Counted from the first letter of the stretch, positions 12,409 through 24,160 are shown. The stretch is DNA of 64,000 bases from Gibbula magus (GCA_936450465.1 OW388304.1:37911593-37975592); one strand, 5' to 3'. A program made the numbers and translations. Notes: generated from the sequence alone by a model not told the origin.

Positions 12409-13542
12409 TCAGTGTTTGATAATAAAACATGGATTTTTGTAATTATGGTTGAGCCATAAAGGTTCAGCAAGAATGTGATCAATACTGTCTGAATCAACAT
12501 TAAACATTTTCCAATAATCATTCCATGCTACAAAAGTATCTTTCCAGTAAGGGTTTTCAATGTTGAATAATTTGTCCACATTGGCTCCATATTTGAAGAT
12601 TTTGCTATAAGGTATGTTAGAGGGATTATTATCAGATACTTTTTTACAGTAAAGTCTTAGAGTGGATAACTTCAGAGCTTTGAGGAATACGTTTATATCA
12701 ACCATACCCAATCCCCTTTCGGTCTTTAGTCTTTTCATTGTTATCATTTTTATTTTATCATTTTTGTCATTCCAGATAAATTTGAAAAAGATCTGTTCGA
12801 GAGATTTAATAAAGACATCTGGCGGATTGGGCAAGGAACTGAAAATATGTACCAATTTTGAGAGGGCCAATGTTTTTATTACAGTAATTTTTCCTATCAA
12901 TGTTAAATGTCTTTTTCTCCATACTGCTAGTAGTCTCTTTATATCTTCCAGTCTTTTTCTTGTGTTAATCACCCAAAGATCAGCAAGATTTGGGGTAAAT
13001 TTTATTCCAAGCACTTCAAACTCTCCATTGTACCATTGAATTTTCAAAGTTTCACATAGTATTTCCTTTCTGCCTGCCATTGAGCCAATCCAAATTGCTT
13101 TAGTCTTATCTATATTTATTTTCAGACCTGACATCTTGTAAAAGGTATTGATTGTTTCAATAGCTGCATATAAACTGTCCTCTGTACCATCAAGAAATAA
13201 TTCAGTATCATCTGCATATTGGCCTAACTTGTATTCTTTATCATCAATAACAATACCTTTAATCTTTTCATTATTTCTTATCATACACCCCAAGATTTCA
13301 GCTACTAAGAGGAATAAATATGGAGATAAGGGATCACCCTGTCTACAACCCCTTTCATTTTCAAAAAAATCAGATAAGTGGCCAGTTTGTATCACGCAAG
13401 AACTTGAATGATATGTAAGAACATTAATCCAGCGAATTATTTGCGAACCAAAACTAAATTTATACAGTACTGAATTGATGAAATGTTTTGATACTGTGTC
13501 AAAGGCTTTTTCAAAATCAATTAAAACGAGTAATCCTGGCAT
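12409..13542 (-). pseudogene. LINE ORF2 reverse transcriptase core
   Basis: A 377-residue open frame carries RT domain A LVLIDFEKAFDT (D9), domain B GCRQGDPLSPYLF (65-77), domain C QYADDTELFL (catalytic D111, D112) and KINIDKTKAIWIG. The thumb region contains VLGIKFTPNL and LIGKITVIKTLALSKLVH. The run GCRQGDPLSPYLF is typical of the L1/Tx1 clade. It synthesises cDNA at a nicked target in active copies. Stops at both edges cut it off from the rest of ORF2. Confidence 0.85.
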
Positions 13543-13657
13543 ATTTCGTTCTCTAGTTTCAACATTATGTCATATAATAGTCTTGTGTTTTCACTTATAG
13601 TTCTACCTGGAATAAAACCTGTTTGGTTTTCATGTATGAGTAAGTCTAAGGTATTTT

Positions 13658-14236
13658 TTAGTTATACATGTACTTACTCTTTTGAACGCTCTGTTCAAAA
13701 GAGTGATAGGTCTCCAGTTTTTTTAACCGAGTTCTATATTTATTTGATTTGGGTATGCATGTAATAACTCCTCTCTTCATTGTTAAAGATAGTTCATTAT
13801 TAGTAGAAACGTCATTAACAAATCTGTAAATCCATATTTTCAAATCAGTCCAGAAAAATTTAAAGAAATCAATAGGAAATCCATCAATACCAGGGCTTTT
13901 ATTGTTTTTCATATTTTTTACTGCGAAAGTGATTTCATTCATATCAATGTTTCTTTCAAGTTCTTCTCTGAGTTCATCATTTAAGATTGGTGTTTCAACA
14001 TTTTGTAAATTAACACTTTCTTCCAAGTTACCATTTGCGGAGTAGAGTGACTTATAAAATATTCTTAGCTGTTTTAAAATAGAATTGCTATCTGTTATCT
14101 CCTCATTTTTGTCTGTAATAATCTTATTTATAGATTTGCTGGTGAAAATTCGATTCTCTAGGTTACAAACATACTTTGAGGGTTTTTCTCCTTCTTCGTA
14201 CCATAATATTCCATTTCTAATCTGAATACCTTTCAA
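13658..14236 (-). pseudogene. LINE ORF2, N-terminal reverse-transcriptase part
   Basis: It contains MKGIQIRNGILWYEEGEKPS, then SPGIDGFPIDFFKFFW (the RT-0/1 KSPGxDG motif) and GVITCIPK. It ends near ETYHSFEQ, equivalent to the NWRPISLLN motif of L1 RTs. The reading frame is lost at about 13658, so about 30 residues before domain A are missing or shifted. Confidence 0.75.
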
Positions 14237-14320
14237 TTCTTCTTCTTTTATCTGCTCTAATTCAGTCTTATACTTTGATAGTTCTGAGAGGGTAGCCTCA
14301 CCTATATTTTGAAAATCTTT

Positions 14321-14551
14321 TCAAACATTGTCTTCACAATCTTTTATTTTAATTTCCAGTTCAGTAGTCATGTTCTTTTTCTTATTTTTCAAAAAAGATG
14401 CAAAAGAAATTGTTTTCCCTCTTACTTTCATAAGGAAGGTTTCTAAGAATAAAGTATCACTTATTGTAAGATTAACCTCATTATAATTCTGCTCACTATT
14501 GGTGTTTTCTGATTTATCATTTTCAGAATATTCTTCAATTGTTTTTTTCAA
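14321..14551 (-). pseudogene. LINE ORF2 linker fragment
   Basis: This is a 76-residue charged fragment (NDKSENTNSEQNYNEVN, then KNKKKNMTTELEIKIK) lying between the endonuclease and RT in the same orientation. It is collinear with the linker of L1-type ORF2 and carries no catalytic motif of its own. Confidence 0.5.
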
Positions 14552-14653
14552 TCATGTCTTTATTAAAACACTGTATTCTGGATTAAGGAGTAAAGAAGTG
14601 TTAAATTTCCAGTATCCCTTACCTCTTGTTTGGTTAATAGTATTTGAGAGAGT

Positions 14654-15370
14654 TTATGCTATTGCTGAATGATCAGTTTTATAGCCTGGTAAAATATCAG
14701 AATTTAAAGTTATATCAAAGATATCTTGTGAAATTAAGAACAAATCTAATCTAGCTTGTTTCCTTGGATTCTTTTTCCACCATGTATATTTTCTGGTATT
14801 GTTATTCAATTCTCTCCATACATCAAAAAGGTTATTATTTTGTATGTGTTCAATAACTATATCTCTTGATTTAGGATTGTTCACATGTTTGTAATTTTCT
14901 AAATCTACTGAGGGGTCCAAAACAAGGTTCCAATCTCCTACCATTACTAATGAGTCATTGTCAAAGGAAAATATATTTTCAAATAGTTTGATATAGAAAT
15001 TAGGATCATCATTGTTTGGCCCATATAAATTAGTTAATGTAAATCTTTTATCTTCAACAGTAATATCAGCGATAATGAAATTGCCATTTTCATCTTCAAT
15101 TGTTCTATGAATAGTGAGATCTATATCATTATTAAAGAGTATGGCCACTCCCCTGGCATTAGATCTGAAAGGTGCTATGATACTTTGTAGACCCCATTCA
15201 TTTCTCATTACATTGCTATCTTCCTTAGCCAAATGAATATCTTGTAAACAAATAACTGAGTAACTTTTTTTTCTATAAATATTCATAATTTCCCTTCTCT
15301 TATTTTTATCTCCTAGTCCTCTACAATTTGCCGAAATCATGTTAATCTTTTTAATGTTATCTGTATTCAT
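14654..15370 (-). pseudogene. LINE ORF2 endonuclease domain (APE-like)
   Basis: This is a 238-residue open stretch beginning MNTDNIKKIN. Endonuclease/exonuclease/phosphatase motifs occur in order: NCRGLG (N15), ICLQDIH (residues 40-46), YGPNN, MVGDWN (D146, N148), ARLDLF (D209) and KTDHSA (D233, H234). The catalytic glutamate of the usual QETH motif is an aspartate here (QDIH), which may reflect decay or a family variant. A stop after AIA separates it from the RT. It nicks target DNA to prime reverse transcription in working copies. Confidence 0.8.
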
Positions 15371-16358
15371 TTGGTCTTAAAATAAGGAAAATGTTTAAGT
15401 GGTATGAGATATAGCAATGAATTGGTATGGCAAGGCAGTGAAATACTAAAGTGAGATTGACATACCGGAAGTTTAAAGGCTTTGATATTATCTAAACAGA
15501 GTTGGCAAATATATGACCTATTGCCTGTGTAGAATAAATTGGAACATTTTTTTTCAAGAGAGATTGATAAAAAGGGAAGAAAAAAGTAAACAAGAATAAA
15601 AGCAAAGAAAACGGTGACATGCTGCTGCAGTGTCAACAAAACCCACACTTTTGTAACAGTACGTCACTGTGCACATATACATATATGTATGTGTTCATTG
15701 TTTGAAACATATAATGTTTGTAATACTAAGCGTATGCGAAATAAGCGTGAATCAATATTTAAGTTGAGTCAATCACCGGCTCAGATTAGCTGATCGTTAA
15801 TTTCAACAACTCGTGCCGGAAAGTATCAGCAACGGGTAACAAAATAAGGTGCGCACCAGGGCATTCAAGTAAATCAGGTCAATATTATGATACATAGGCA
15901 TTCATAAATAAACAAACTGTTTATGTCCTGATTAAATTGAAGATTGTCACTCACATGTTTCAATATCCGCATCGCATCGTGCTTTCATGAACACATCCGG
16001 TTTCTGACGTCATATCCCACATTGAATCACTTCTAAATATAGATAAGCACGTGTACTGTCTGTTTGTAAACGGGCGCCAGACTAGCATCTGACTATTGCC
16101 CTTAAGTTGTTCACTGTTAATTTAACGATATCAAAAGTAACACAAATGACAAATAAATAAGATGTCCAGGTTTAAAGTCTCGTTAAGTCTTATAACGAGG
16201 TACAGATTGACATAAAAGATAATAGTAAAATATAACTTAAGTATTGTCAGGTTGTAGCTAATATTTAGCTGAAGCACTCACTGCGATAGGTCGTCTTAGT
16301 CGCCGACGAAAATAAACACTGAGTTAGTTGGATTGTCTTGCGTTGTAGATCCATAGGC

Positions 16359-16712
16359 CTAATTATTCTTGTCCATTTCGACCGTCCTCCATTTATCCAG
16401 GGAGTTGTTTCTGACTTGGAGCGTGAGTTCAATCCCGTGTTCTTGAATCCTGGTTTGAAGTTTTTCAGATTTTCTTAGTTCGTAGGCTTTGTTAGCGAGT
16501 CGCCCCCTCTGCTTTTTCAGAATAACTGGAAGATCAGTACGGATACTGATTTTATTGTCTCGGAGGTAAAAGAACTCTTCTTTGCCGCGTGGAAAACACG
16601 TTCTCTGTCACAAACTCGGACAAACTTCACCATTATCGGCTTGGGCATGGTCGCCCTGAAATTCTTCGGGTCGGTGCCCTTTCTATGTTCTTGATTGCCA
16701 CCGAGAATCAGG
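16359..16712 (-). pseudogene. LINE ORF1p C-terminal (RRM/CTD) remnant
   Basis: On the minus strand a frame reads LGGNQEHRKGTDPKNFRATM, then PKPIMVKFVRVCDRERVFHA. After a one-base frame change it continues RGKEEFFYLRDNKISIRTDL, then RLANKAYELRKS, ending RNNSLDKWRTVEMDKNN and a stop at 16359. This is the layout of the L1 ORF1p RNA-binding domain (Transposase_22): the PxxIMVKF strand, the DRExV helix, then the positively charged CTD. It was missed by ORF length filters because of the frameshift near 16590. It starts abruptly at 16712, so the coiled-coil half is absent. Confidence 0.6.
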
Positions 16713-16801
16713 TAAGTTTATGGGAATGGTTCCATCATCATGTGCATCAAATACTGCAACATACTCTTTCTTCCTAAATTAACATTGTTTCAGTGGTAGA
16801 C

Positions 16802-16933
16802 ATTCCAGCCGTTGCTCGTAAGTTTCACCGCAATGTATAGCAACATGGCGTTGCGGGCTTTCTCTCTGCCGTAATACTAGCCGCGATATAAGTGAGATAC
16901 TCTTGAAAGCGGCGTTAAACCCAAACTCATCTA
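16802..16933 (+). mobile_element. SINE 3' fragment
   Basis: Runs from CCAGCCGTTGCTCG to GCGGCGTTAAACCCAAACTC. It lies just upstream (in minus orientation) of the truncated LINE ORF1. Confidence 0.7.
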
Positions 16934-17587
16934 AGGGTAGACCGATCCTCAGCGGTAGACGTTGAATAGAGAATTATTGGTGTATGTTTTTGGAAACGAA
17001 ATTTGAGGAGGCATTCCGATGTACACACATATCTTATCAAAGCATGGTGAATACAATGAGAAGTGCAAACCTGTATCACACTACAAGGGTGAACTTTTTG
17101 TGCTACAGCTTCGACCATCATTGAACCAATATGGGATAAATTCATGCTACTTTGTCCAGTACAAAGCCTTACAAGACACATGACAGTTATTTATTTGATT
17201 CGTGGGACAATGCCATATTTGCACTCCGATAATTACCCTGTGACCGGACATACTTTCCTTGCAGTCATCTGGCTTTCTGTTTGATTATTTTGAGAGTTTT
17301 GAATTGAATTTACACAATGACAGTCTAATGGATGTACCGTTTAGGATACATGTAAATATCTTAAGTTTAGTAGGCTTCCTTCAAATCTAAAAGCCTCCAT
17401 ATAAACACTGACAGACTCTGATGACATTGGCAAAGGATACATTCGCTGAAGAAAAAACTGATGTAAAAAAATTTGAAAAACAGGAACATTATTAAGGTTA
17501 ATTGGACACCGAATTTACAAAGTAAGAGGCACAATGTATTTTAGATATTGTCAGAGTATAAAAAACGTCTAGGAAGGCAGTTATTGT

Positions 17588-17687
17588 TGAAATAATGACC
17601 GCTGACCGAGTGAATATCTGTGATAACCATCGAGTGGTACGCGAGATGGTTGTCACAGACATTCACGAGGTCGAGGTCATTATTTCA
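17588..17687. repeat. Large imperfect hairpin, 43-bp arms
   Basis: Left arm 17588-17631, right arm 17645-17687, 13-base loop. The ends TGAAATAATGACC / GGTCATTATTTCA pair perfectly, with a few mismatches further in. Confidence 0.75.
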
Positions 17688-18621
17688 CATACACCACATG
17701 GTTATGATTGATTAAGTGTCAAGGCATTTTTATTTTTATTCATGTAAATACGAAATAGTTACTATATTAACGTTTTGAATAGTTGTAATGTTGTAATGCT
17801 TGAGTTACTCTACTCCAAACATCACTTCAACTTCACGTGCACACTCCGCGAAATTCATGTGCAAATCGATTCGTGTACATTCTCAGATGTCAATCAGAAA
17901 TGCCAAGCAAGAAACCAACTAATTCGTTTCGTTTTTACTTCAGAAACTTCATCACATCTACCTTGAATATATATGAAATACATATGAACAATTGTAAATA
18001 AAAACGATTATGAGATTTTTGAAGACAACATATTCATGTAACTAGCCATTCAATCCATGACCAACTATCTATTGGCGTTAAGCGAAAACCGTGGCTGCAC
18101 GAACGTTGTTCATTTCATCTTGTGATGCACGGACATCATGAATGTCATGTTGTCAAGCTGACTTTCTAACTTCACGTGCTGCACACAATAAACAACGCGT
18201 GGTTTCAAGGAGGTCGCCTAAATGGAGAGGTCGGATGTTTCAAACAATAATACACATAATACGTGTTTCAAGGTCTGTTCGGAGCGAAATGAAGGTCAGT
18301 TACATTGCATGTTACACTTATTCATTTGCTGTTTAACCTTATTTGATATTGCATGTAAACATCTATGAGTATAGATAATGTTATATGCCGTTTTCAAGTG
18401 ACTGGTCAAACGAAGCATCACCACGTTCACGATATTGTTTTATTCAGAGTACCATACAGCTTTGTTCAAATCGTAATATTAATTTGGACCAGGGGATGGG
18501 ATGATACGTTCTTGTAAAGTTTTGGCATGTCATTATCAACAATAAATAGCATGTTTATCTCACTCGATGTTCTTGCTTTCAAAATTGGTATTTGGGATGA
18601 CACCCAGATTTTAACAAAAGT

Positions 18622-20013
18622 AAAAAATAGAGCCATGGGCTCTGTAGCTCATCAGGGTTTTATGATTTACTATCTAAAGTTGAATATTTATGTTATTTGA
18701 GTTATTGTTTACAAGCAAAAGATAGGTTCTTAGATCATAACCACTGTGACCCCATTTGGGGTCACGGGTCACAAAATCTAAAATTTAAAATCCCCATTGG
18801 CCAAGGAGTCTGCACACAACTTTTCAGCTCTCTAGACCTTTTGGAACTGGAGAAGAAGATGAAAATAGGTTTTTAAGGATGTGACCCCGGTGACCCCATT
18901 TGGGGTCACAGGGTCACATAATCTACAATTTAGAATCCCCATTGGCTAAGGAGTCTGCACACAACTTTTCAGCTCTCTAGACCTTTTGGAACTGGAGAAG
19001 AAGATGAAAATAAGTTTTTAAGGATGTGACCCCGGTGACCCCATTTGGGGTCACAGGGTCACATAATCTACACTTTAGAATCCCCATTGGCCAAGGAGTC
19101 TGCACACAACTTTTCAGCTCTCTAGACCTTTTGGAACTGGAGAAGAAGATGAAAATAGGTTTTTAGGGATGTGACCCTGGTGACCCCATTTGGGGTCACA
19201 GGGTCACATAATCTACACTTTAGAATCCCCATTGGCCAAGGAGTCTGCACACAACTTTTCAGCTCTCTAGACCTTTTGGAACTGGAGAAGAAGATGAAAA
19301 TAGGTTTTTAAGGATGAGACCCCGGTGACCCCATTTGGGGTCACAGGGTCACATAATCTACACTTTAGAATCCCCATTGGCCAAGGAGTCTGCACACAAC
19401 TTTTCAGCTCTCTAGACCTTTTGGAACTGGAGAAGAAGATGAAAATAGGTTTTTAGGGATGTGACCCTGGTGACCCCATTTGGGGTCACAGAGTCACAAA
19501 ATCTACAATTTAGAATCCCCTTTGGCCAAGGAGTCTGCACACAACTTTTCAGCTCTCTAGACCTTTTGGAACTGGAGAAGAAGATGAAAATAGGTTTTAA
19601 AGGATGTGACCCCTGTGACCCCATTTGGGGTCTCGGGGTCACAAAATCTACAATTTAGAATCCCCTTTGGCCAAGGAGTCTGCACACAACTTTTCAGCTC
19701 TCTAGACCTTTTGGAACTGAAGAAGAAGATGAAAATAGGTTTTTAAGGATGTGACCCCTGTGACCCCATTTGGGGTCATGGGGTCACAAAATCTACAATT
19801 TAGAATCCCCATTGGCCAAGGAGTCTGCACATAAAATTTCAGCTCTGTGGAGTCATTGGTTCTGGAGAAGAAGTCGAAAAAGCAAAAAGTTTACGGATGG
19901 ACGGATGGACGGATGGACGGAAGGACGGATGGACGGATGGACGGATGGACGGACGCCGGACACCATGCCATACCATAAGCCCATCGGGCCTTTCAGGCCT
20001 GATGAGCTAAAAA
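18622..20013 (+). mobile_element. Non-autonomous element with 145-bp internal tandem array, copy A
   Basis: It starts near AGAGCCATGGGCTCT then TAGCTCATCAGG (18645-18656) and ends with a GGAC-rich run (19896-19953) and CCTGATGAGCTA (19998-20009), the inverse of the start. Between them a 145-bp unit repeats about 7.5 times (marks at 18746, 18890, 19035, 19180, 19325, 19470, 19615, 19760). Each unit centres on GTGACCCC-ATTT-GGGGTCAC. Open frames on both strands are by-products of the repeat. Elements with TAGCTCATC ends and GTCC runs are common in molluscs and have no coding capacity. Confidence 0.8.
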
Positions 20014-20214
20014 TATGAAAAAATAACACAAATAGAATGGAAGGGTCACTAAAAACCTTTATTGAAAAAAAAAACCCACCCAAAATATAGGAATGATCAC
20101 AATAAAATCAACTTTTGTTGAACATTTTGGGAAGAGCCTAGGTAGCTCTTTCTATAAAATAGTTGGCTCTTTAATTGCATTAATTACATAACAATAAATG
20201 GGCGTACCAAACAG

Positions 20215-20710
20215 TGAAATAAACACATTTACATAAACTACATTCAAATATTTACATATCACATTCCTTGAAAATAAATTATCAGATACCATGTCATTGG
20301 AATTCTCTAATAAGCAGTTAAATTCATGTTCATTCATCATTATTGAAAATTCCTTTTTTTCTGACCAATTCCTTAATTTCAAATTACTTCTCTACCATGT
20401 TCAAACAAAATTATTAATTATTGTTCAATGCTGAATTAGTTCTCCCTAATGTCATATAACATACAGGTTTCACAATATGTACATCTTTACATTCTACAAG
20501 AGTCATTCAATAGTAATAACAATTTAATATTTTTAATAATTCTTTTTTCTCATCAAATTACAAACATACAAAAAGTTATAATAAACATATTTACGTATAT
20601 TACAATTAGATATATACATATCACAATCATTTACCAGATACCATGCCATTGGAATTCACCACTAAGCATTGTTACTTCATTCATCATTATTGAAACTTCA
20701 GTTCATTTAT
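20215..20710. repeat. Two-copy tandem duplication, about 361-bp spacing
   Basis: 20221-20360 and 20582-20710 share ATATCAC, CAGATACCATG(T/C)CATTGG and TTCATTCATCATTATTGAAA in the same order. AT-rich, with no coding signal. Confidence 0.6.
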
Positions 20711-21394
20711 TTTATAAATTAACACCTCAATTTATAACAAATTAGTTTATTCGCCCTGGGGGGTTCAATTTAAATTTTCTGCCTTGGTACACTCTCATTA
20801 CCAATAACAAATTAACAATAAGAAACACATTACCACTTGAGGAAATGTCTCAAGTAGCCTATGTACAGCCATAAATTAAATGTTGATATTTATGCATGAA
20901 ACAGGAATATGCTAGAGGTGCAGTAGGCCATCCATCTACATTGCTTTCCAAATTTCTTATACTCAACATGCCACAGCCAATTCATACCCCATTAATAACT
21001 ATTCAGAAACGAACAGCCGAAAAATAGCGAAAGCTAGGCAACATTTCTCAAATAACATATGCCTTCAAATATTTACAGTGAAAACTGTTAAAAATATTTC
21101 AATGGTGTAATGATGACAACAATACAGATGCTCATTGCAAATGTGTTCAATATGTTTTTGAAGACATGAAATAAAACTAAAGCATACCTCAATGGAAAGT
21201 TGACATTGGTCAGCGAATATATTTGTCCGAAATACAATGATTATTATTGTTGTCAGCATAAGAAAGTAACGGTAGTTGCTAGGCAATGAAAATATGGCAA
21301 TTATTAGCGTAATTGAATGATAAATAGAACGTAAACATACTCGCATGATATCTGATTATTGCGAATCAGTTCTGTTAGATTGGTCTCAGTGAAA

Positions 21395-21960
21395 AAGCAC
21401 GTGCTGTCGTATGGCATTGTCGTTATAGTCGCATAGAAAATTGCGTTCTTCACGTGCGGGAATCGTCTTCCATTTATACCTCTCGAACGAGTAGTACCGC
21501 ATACGTCACTTCCGCCCAAGTCAATTGGTCGAAAAAAAATGAGTATGCAAACGTATTTATAATTTCTGGTAATAAAACAAAAATAGTTCCGAATACACAA
21601 TGCTATGACCTACATTGATCTGGTACTGAAGGTCCAAGAAAGGATTTTGTTTTAAAGTTAGGAATTTAATTGTCAATCCCGCACCTGCTCGAAAACACAC
21701 AAAATATTTTTTGCGGAAATACTATTGATTGTCATCGTGCATCAAACCAACGAACATGGACACAGACTCATTTCCTTACGGTAGATATGTTTTCCAGATT
21801 GTTATAGCAAAGGAATACTTTTGTATTGAATTTTTAGTATTTAATCCTTCTTTTCCGGAAATTTAACCGGAAGTACCGTTAGTTGTTGTTCAGTCGTTTA
21901 GCGGAAGCCACAGGTGATGGACGTCTCAAGTGTCAGTGGATACTTTAGGTGCTTATGATA
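21395..21960. promoter_or_regulatory. Possible divergent promoter
   Basis: Clustered motifs: CACGTG E-boxes (about 21399, 21453), a CRE/ETS pair TACGTCACTTCCG (about 21500), inverted CCAAT (ATTGG, 21523) and ACCGGAAGT (21867-21875). This is local GC-rich sequence in an otherwise AT-rich area. No coding exon could be assigned to either side, so this stays weak. Confidence 0.25.
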
Positions 21961-22191
21961 CAGAGGTAGTGCATATTCATACGTGTTCATGTTTCTTACA
22001 TGTTTATTGTGCTTTCTGTGGGAACTGTATCACATGTTATTGTTTTATTTAGATTTAATGGGCGTTTGAGTTTTGTTTACAATTTCGTAGGGCCCGCTCA
22101 AAATGGCGCTGCTTTGTGATGATCGTGACGTCACTGTCATCTCTATTGGTATTTTAATCATTTAGATATTTCGTAAATATACCGCTATTAA

Positions 22192-22575
22192 AGATGCATC
22201 AATTGTTTCATAACATTCTATTTTGCTTTTATATGTGCCAACATATACGTGCAGATTAAAGGTCAAATAATTTCACTCAACTTGCATATTCATCCCCTAT
22301 TGTCAAATATATCAAATGTATATCATAATTACTAGCTGGTTTCCAACTAAATCGACCAACCTAAACTGCACGTCCTATTTTCATGTACAGTAGTTATATG
22401 ACCTATTCAACATTATAAACCTCAATTTGTCCTTATGCATGTTTTGTAAATAAATTTTCAAAATTACGTTTGACTAATTGGCGCGATTCAATCGCGGTGA
22501 ATTGTCCGGTTTTCGATCAGAAATCATTACTTTTATGCTTTACATCAGCTTTACTGAGTCGACTATCATCAAAAC
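22192..22575. mobile_element. Diverged copy of the 490-bp TTAA MITE
   Basis: TTAA (22188-22191) followed by AGATGCATCAATTG, similar to the 39571 end. The interior matches 39642-39965, including ACGTTTGACT(A/C)ATTGGCGCG and TTGTCCGGTTTTCGATCAG. The right end was not recognised. Confidence 0.65.
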
Positions 22576-22790
22576 CTGGAGTCGTCTTCAAAAATAAGGT
22601 TTTAATGAATGCTCCAAATGCAGCAAATTGACGATCAGATGGATTGCATGAAAAGGGATCATTCTATGTTACTGACTTTTCATCATTGTTTTGTGACATT
22701 TCCTGCAGTTGAAGAAAGGACCACCATGGATACTGTAACTTTTGTGAACATTATTATATATGTATTCAGCGGCGTCCGTACGTCACATTT

Positions 22791-22931
22791 CTTGTTTACG
22801 CGATATCTTATGAAGCGTTTCATCCAAAGTCTTCAAATTTCATGTCTGCCTACATTGTGGGAAGACTCGGACACCAGTCACTTTTGGTGACCTTGGCCTT
22901 ATTTTCAAGGTCACCACGACACTTTGACCAC
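22791..22931 (+). repeat. 140-bp direct repeat flanking array B, left
   Basis: Starts CTTGTTTACGCGATATC and ends TTTGACCAC. A close copy lies at 24161-24300 on the other side of the array element. The pair looks like a tandem duplicate into which the array inserted at a T5 stretch. Confidence 0.7.
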
Positions 22932-24155
22932 TTTTTAGCTCATCAGGCCTGAAAGGCCCGATGGGCTTATGGCATGGCATGGTGTCCGGCGTCCGTCCAT
23001 CCGTCCATCCGTCCATCCGTCCATCCGTAAACTTTTCGCTTTTTCGACTTCTTCTCCAGAACCAATGATTCCACAGAGCTGAAAAGTTGTGTGCAGACTC
23101 CTTGGCAAATGGGGATTCTAAATTGTAGATTTCGTGACCCCATGACCCCAAATGGGGTCACAGGGGTCACATCCTTAAAAACCTATTTTCATCTTCTTCT
23201 TCAGTTCCAAAAGGTCTAGAGAGCTGAAAAGTTGTGTGCAGACTCCTTGGCCAATGGGGATTCTAAATTGTAGATTTCGTGACCCCGTGACTCCAAATGG
23301 GGTCACCGGGGTCACATCCATAAAAACTTATTTTCATCTTCTTCTCCAGTTCCAAAATGTCTAGAGAGCTGAAAAGTTGTGTGCAGACTCCTTGGCCAAT
23401 GTGGATTCTAAATTGTAGATTTCGTGACCCCGTGACCCCAAATGGGGTCACTGGGGTCACATCCTTCAAAACCTATTTTCGTCTTCTTCTCCAGTTCCAA
23501 AAGGTCTAGAGAGCTGAAAAGTTGTGTGCAGACTCCTTGGCCAATGGGGATTCTAAATTGTAGATTTCGTGACCCCATGACCCCAAATGGGGTCACAGGG
23601 GTCACATCCTTAAAAACTTATTTTCATCTTCTTCTCTAGTTTCAAAAGGTATAGAGAGCTGAAAAACTGTGTGCAGACTCCTTGGCCAATGGGGATTCTA
23701 AATTGTAGATTTCGTGACCCCATGACCCCAAATGGGGTCACCTGGGTCACATCCTTAATAACTTATTTTCATCTTCTTCTCCATTTCCAACATGTCTAGA
23801 GAGCTGAAAAGTTGTGTGCAGACTCCTTGGCCAATGGGGATTCTAAATTGTAGATTTCATGACCCCGTGACCCCAAATGGGGTCACAGTGGTCACATCCT
23901 TATAAACCTATTTTCATCTTCTTCTCCAGTTCCAAAAGGTCTAGAGAGCTGAAAAGTTGTGTGCAGACTCCTTGGCAAATGGGGATTCTAAATTGTAGAT
24001 TATGTGACCCCGTGACCCCAAATGGGGTCACAGTGGTCATGATCTAAGAACCTATCTTTTGCTTGTAAACAATAACTTAAATAACTTAAATATTCAGCTT
24101 TAGATAGTAAATCAATGAAATCCTGATGAGCTACAGAGCCCATGGCTCTATTTTT
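22932..24155 (-). mobile_element. Non-autonomous element with 145-bp internal tandem array, copy B (inverted)
   Basis: Same element as 18622-20013 in opposite orientation: TAGCTCATCAGG at 22936-22947, a GTCC run near 22993-23028, palindromes at 23143, 23288, 23433, 23578, 23723, 23868 and 24013 (145-bp period), and CCTGATGAGCTA at 24122-24133. It carries about one unit fewer than copy A. Confidence 0.8.
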
Positions 24156-24160
24156 GAACT

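Larger units (their letters stand above)
11436..16712 (-). mobile_element. L1/Tx1-type non-LTR retrotransposon, degraded
   Basis: Reading right to left: ORF1 C-terminal remnant (16712-16359), about 1 kb of unassigned sequence, endonuclease (15370-14654), linker (14551-14321), reverse transcriptase (14236-12409), C-terminal zinc-knuckle region (12410-11576), then an A-rich (CAAA)n-like tail at 11475-11449. The order ORF1, apurinic endonuclease, RT, CCHC is that of L1-clade LINEs. It is 5'-truncated within ORF1 and broken by several frameshifts and stops. ACATTGTTTCA occurs at about 11425 and again at about 16784, a possible target duplication, though 15 bases separate the left copy from the tail. 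Confidence 0.8.

Noticed and set aside
15367..15648. 93-residue minus-strand ORF upstream of the LINE endonuclease as ORF1
   Set aside because: It shows no ORF1p motifs; the real ORF1 remnant is at 16359-16712.
11425..16794. ACATTGTTTCA as a certain LINE target duplication
   Set aside because: The match is exact but neither copy abuts the element ends as they can be drawn; kept only as a possibility.
18737..19870. CRISPR-like or protein-coding tandem repeat
   Set aside because: Units are 145 bp without unique spacers, both strands are open only because of repeat composition, and the array sits inside a transposable element.
22609..22890. 93-residue ORF as a coding gene
   Set aside because: Its second half is the 140-bp direct repeat found again at 24161, so it is a chance frame across repeats.
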